Assembly (NCBI GenBank): GCA_949358305.1
Contig: CASHSZ010000089.1
Coordinates: 1 to 26,866 of the forward strand
Length of the DNA stretch: 26,866 nucleotides
Source of the DNA: Strigamia acuminata
Lineage: Eukaryota; Arthropoda; Chilopoda; Geophilomorpha; Linotaeniidae
Direction of reading: 5' to 3'
Numbering within the stretch: the first letter of the stretch is position 1; each line of letters starts with the position of its first letter. A program made the position numbers and the translations under genes. Below the pieces are notes generated by a model. The model was not told where the DNA came from. It searched no databases and worked only from the letters and a program-made list of their open reading frames with translations. This document shows positions 26,365 through 26,866 of the stretch, one piece after another.

Positions 26365-26460
26365 ACATCCGACGCAAACAAAGAGACGGAAGGTGGGAAG
26401 ATGGAAAATGAAAAATTAGAAACCGAGGAGGGGTCAACCGAAGTTGCAACCACGATGACG
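26365..26460 (+). CDS. First coding exon of a gene leaving the window (partial)
   Basis: The acceptor 'tctctcccttacag' ends at 26364 and a perfect donor GTGAGT starts at 26461. With the ATG at 26401 the exon encodes 20 acidic residues (MENEKLETEEGSTEVATTMT), phase 0. The same frame is open back to the acceptor (TSDANKETEGGK), so an upstream coding start cannot be excluded. No downstream exon was found before the window ends. Confidence 0.5.
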
Positions 26461-26866
26461 GTGAGTGGAAAAATTGTCTCACGATTAACAATATTATTAT
26501 TATTATTATTATTGATGAAAAATAGATAAACAAACACATAAATAAATAAATATTTCTGCCTAATTCGCGAAATAAAAATAGAAAATAATTTATTTATTTC
26601 CGCTGCGGACATTAAAAATTGATTCATATCACGTGTAAAAATTTCATTTTTTTAAATTTAATTTTTTTGTCCCATTTATGCGCGATCTCTTATCTGTGCC
26701 AATTTTAAGCAATGACAAACGGTCCCGATTCTCCAACCATTTAACAGCATCGAATGCCAATTGCAAAGTAGTGATCAAATTTTTCTTCCGACAATTAAAT
26801 CTGAGATCCGTGGAGAGGGGCCACGTCGGGATAGGAATAAATTCTAATATCCGCGTGGAAATGGGC
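26461..26866. other. Intron/AT-rich end of window
   Basis: Contains an ATT trinucleotide run (26490-26513) and AAAT tracts. No supported exon. Confidence 0.5.

Noticed and set aside
26021-26419. 132-residue plus ORF ending in the 26.4-kb exon
   Set aside because: It crosses a T-rich stretch and the strong acceptor at 26364, so it is mostly intron; the exon is better read in another frame from 26401.
1-26866. CRISPR array, bacterial operon or prophage
   Set aside because: Spliced genes, poly(A) signals and microsatellites mark nuclear eukaryotic DNA; the repeats are long and without regular spacers.
1-26866. Whole window as an endogenous or free large DNA virus
   Set aside because: No capsid, DNA polymerase, packaging ATPase or other viral hallmark was seen; thymidine kinase alone is not enough. 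Kept only as an open possibility.

Overview
The window looks like repeat-rich eukaryotic nuclear DNA, most likely from an invertebrate animal. The evidence is compact genes split by short T-rich GT-AG introns, AATAAA signals just after stop codons, many (TTTA)n/(AAAT)n and CT microsatellites, a complete hAT-type MITE with an 8-bp target duplication, and a large family of structured non-coding repeats. I could not identify the species. A large spliced DNA-virus insertion is possible but unproven; the only confidently named gene is a type II thymidine kinase, which cellular and viral lineages both carry.

Layout. 1-2.5 kb: about three tandem ~0.6-kb copies of a structured repeat (called REP here). 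2.5-4.4 kb: a spliced zinc-finger gene (+) convergent with a small gene (-). 5.0-6.7 kb: REP copies. 6.9-7.9 kb: modular gene A (-), made of 78-nt and 111-nt phase-2 exons. 8.2-9.6 kb: REP copies. 10.3-11.3 kb: thymidine kinase (+) with a 5'-UTR intron. 11.5-12.4 kb: modular gene B (-), built of the same exon size classes as gene A and containing two near-identical 78-nt exons. 13.2-13.6 kb: a ~127-bp-arm inverted repeat. 13.7-14.4 kb: an acidic helical gene (+). 14.7 kb: a tRNA-like sequence. 14.9-19.0 kb: REP copies interrupted by a retropepsin-like gene that lacks the catalytic D-T/S-G (16.4-17.0 kb, -). 19.2-20.0 kb: a coiled-coil gene (-). 20.5-23.2 kb: REP copies. 23.4-24.7 kb: a possible terminal exon (+) and two closely spaced minus-strand genes with 35-73-nt introns. 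25.4 kb: hAT MITE. 25.9-26.5 kb: 5' part of a gene (+) that runs toward the window edge.

Themes. (1) Many genes have a splice acceptor 0-30 nt upstream of the ATG, usually with a good donor 130-400 nt further upstream; this implies 5'-UTR introns or, less likely, spliced-leader addition. (2) Genes A and B appear to be exon-shuffled paralogues with phase-2 introns throughout. (3) REP copies carry two stem-loops whose base pairing is kept by compensatory changes, one followed by (AAAT)n and the other by an AATAAG-type tail. This points to a structured retroposon or RNA and is the best candidate here for something undescribed. All exon models were assembled by eye from frame and splice signals and have no transcript support.
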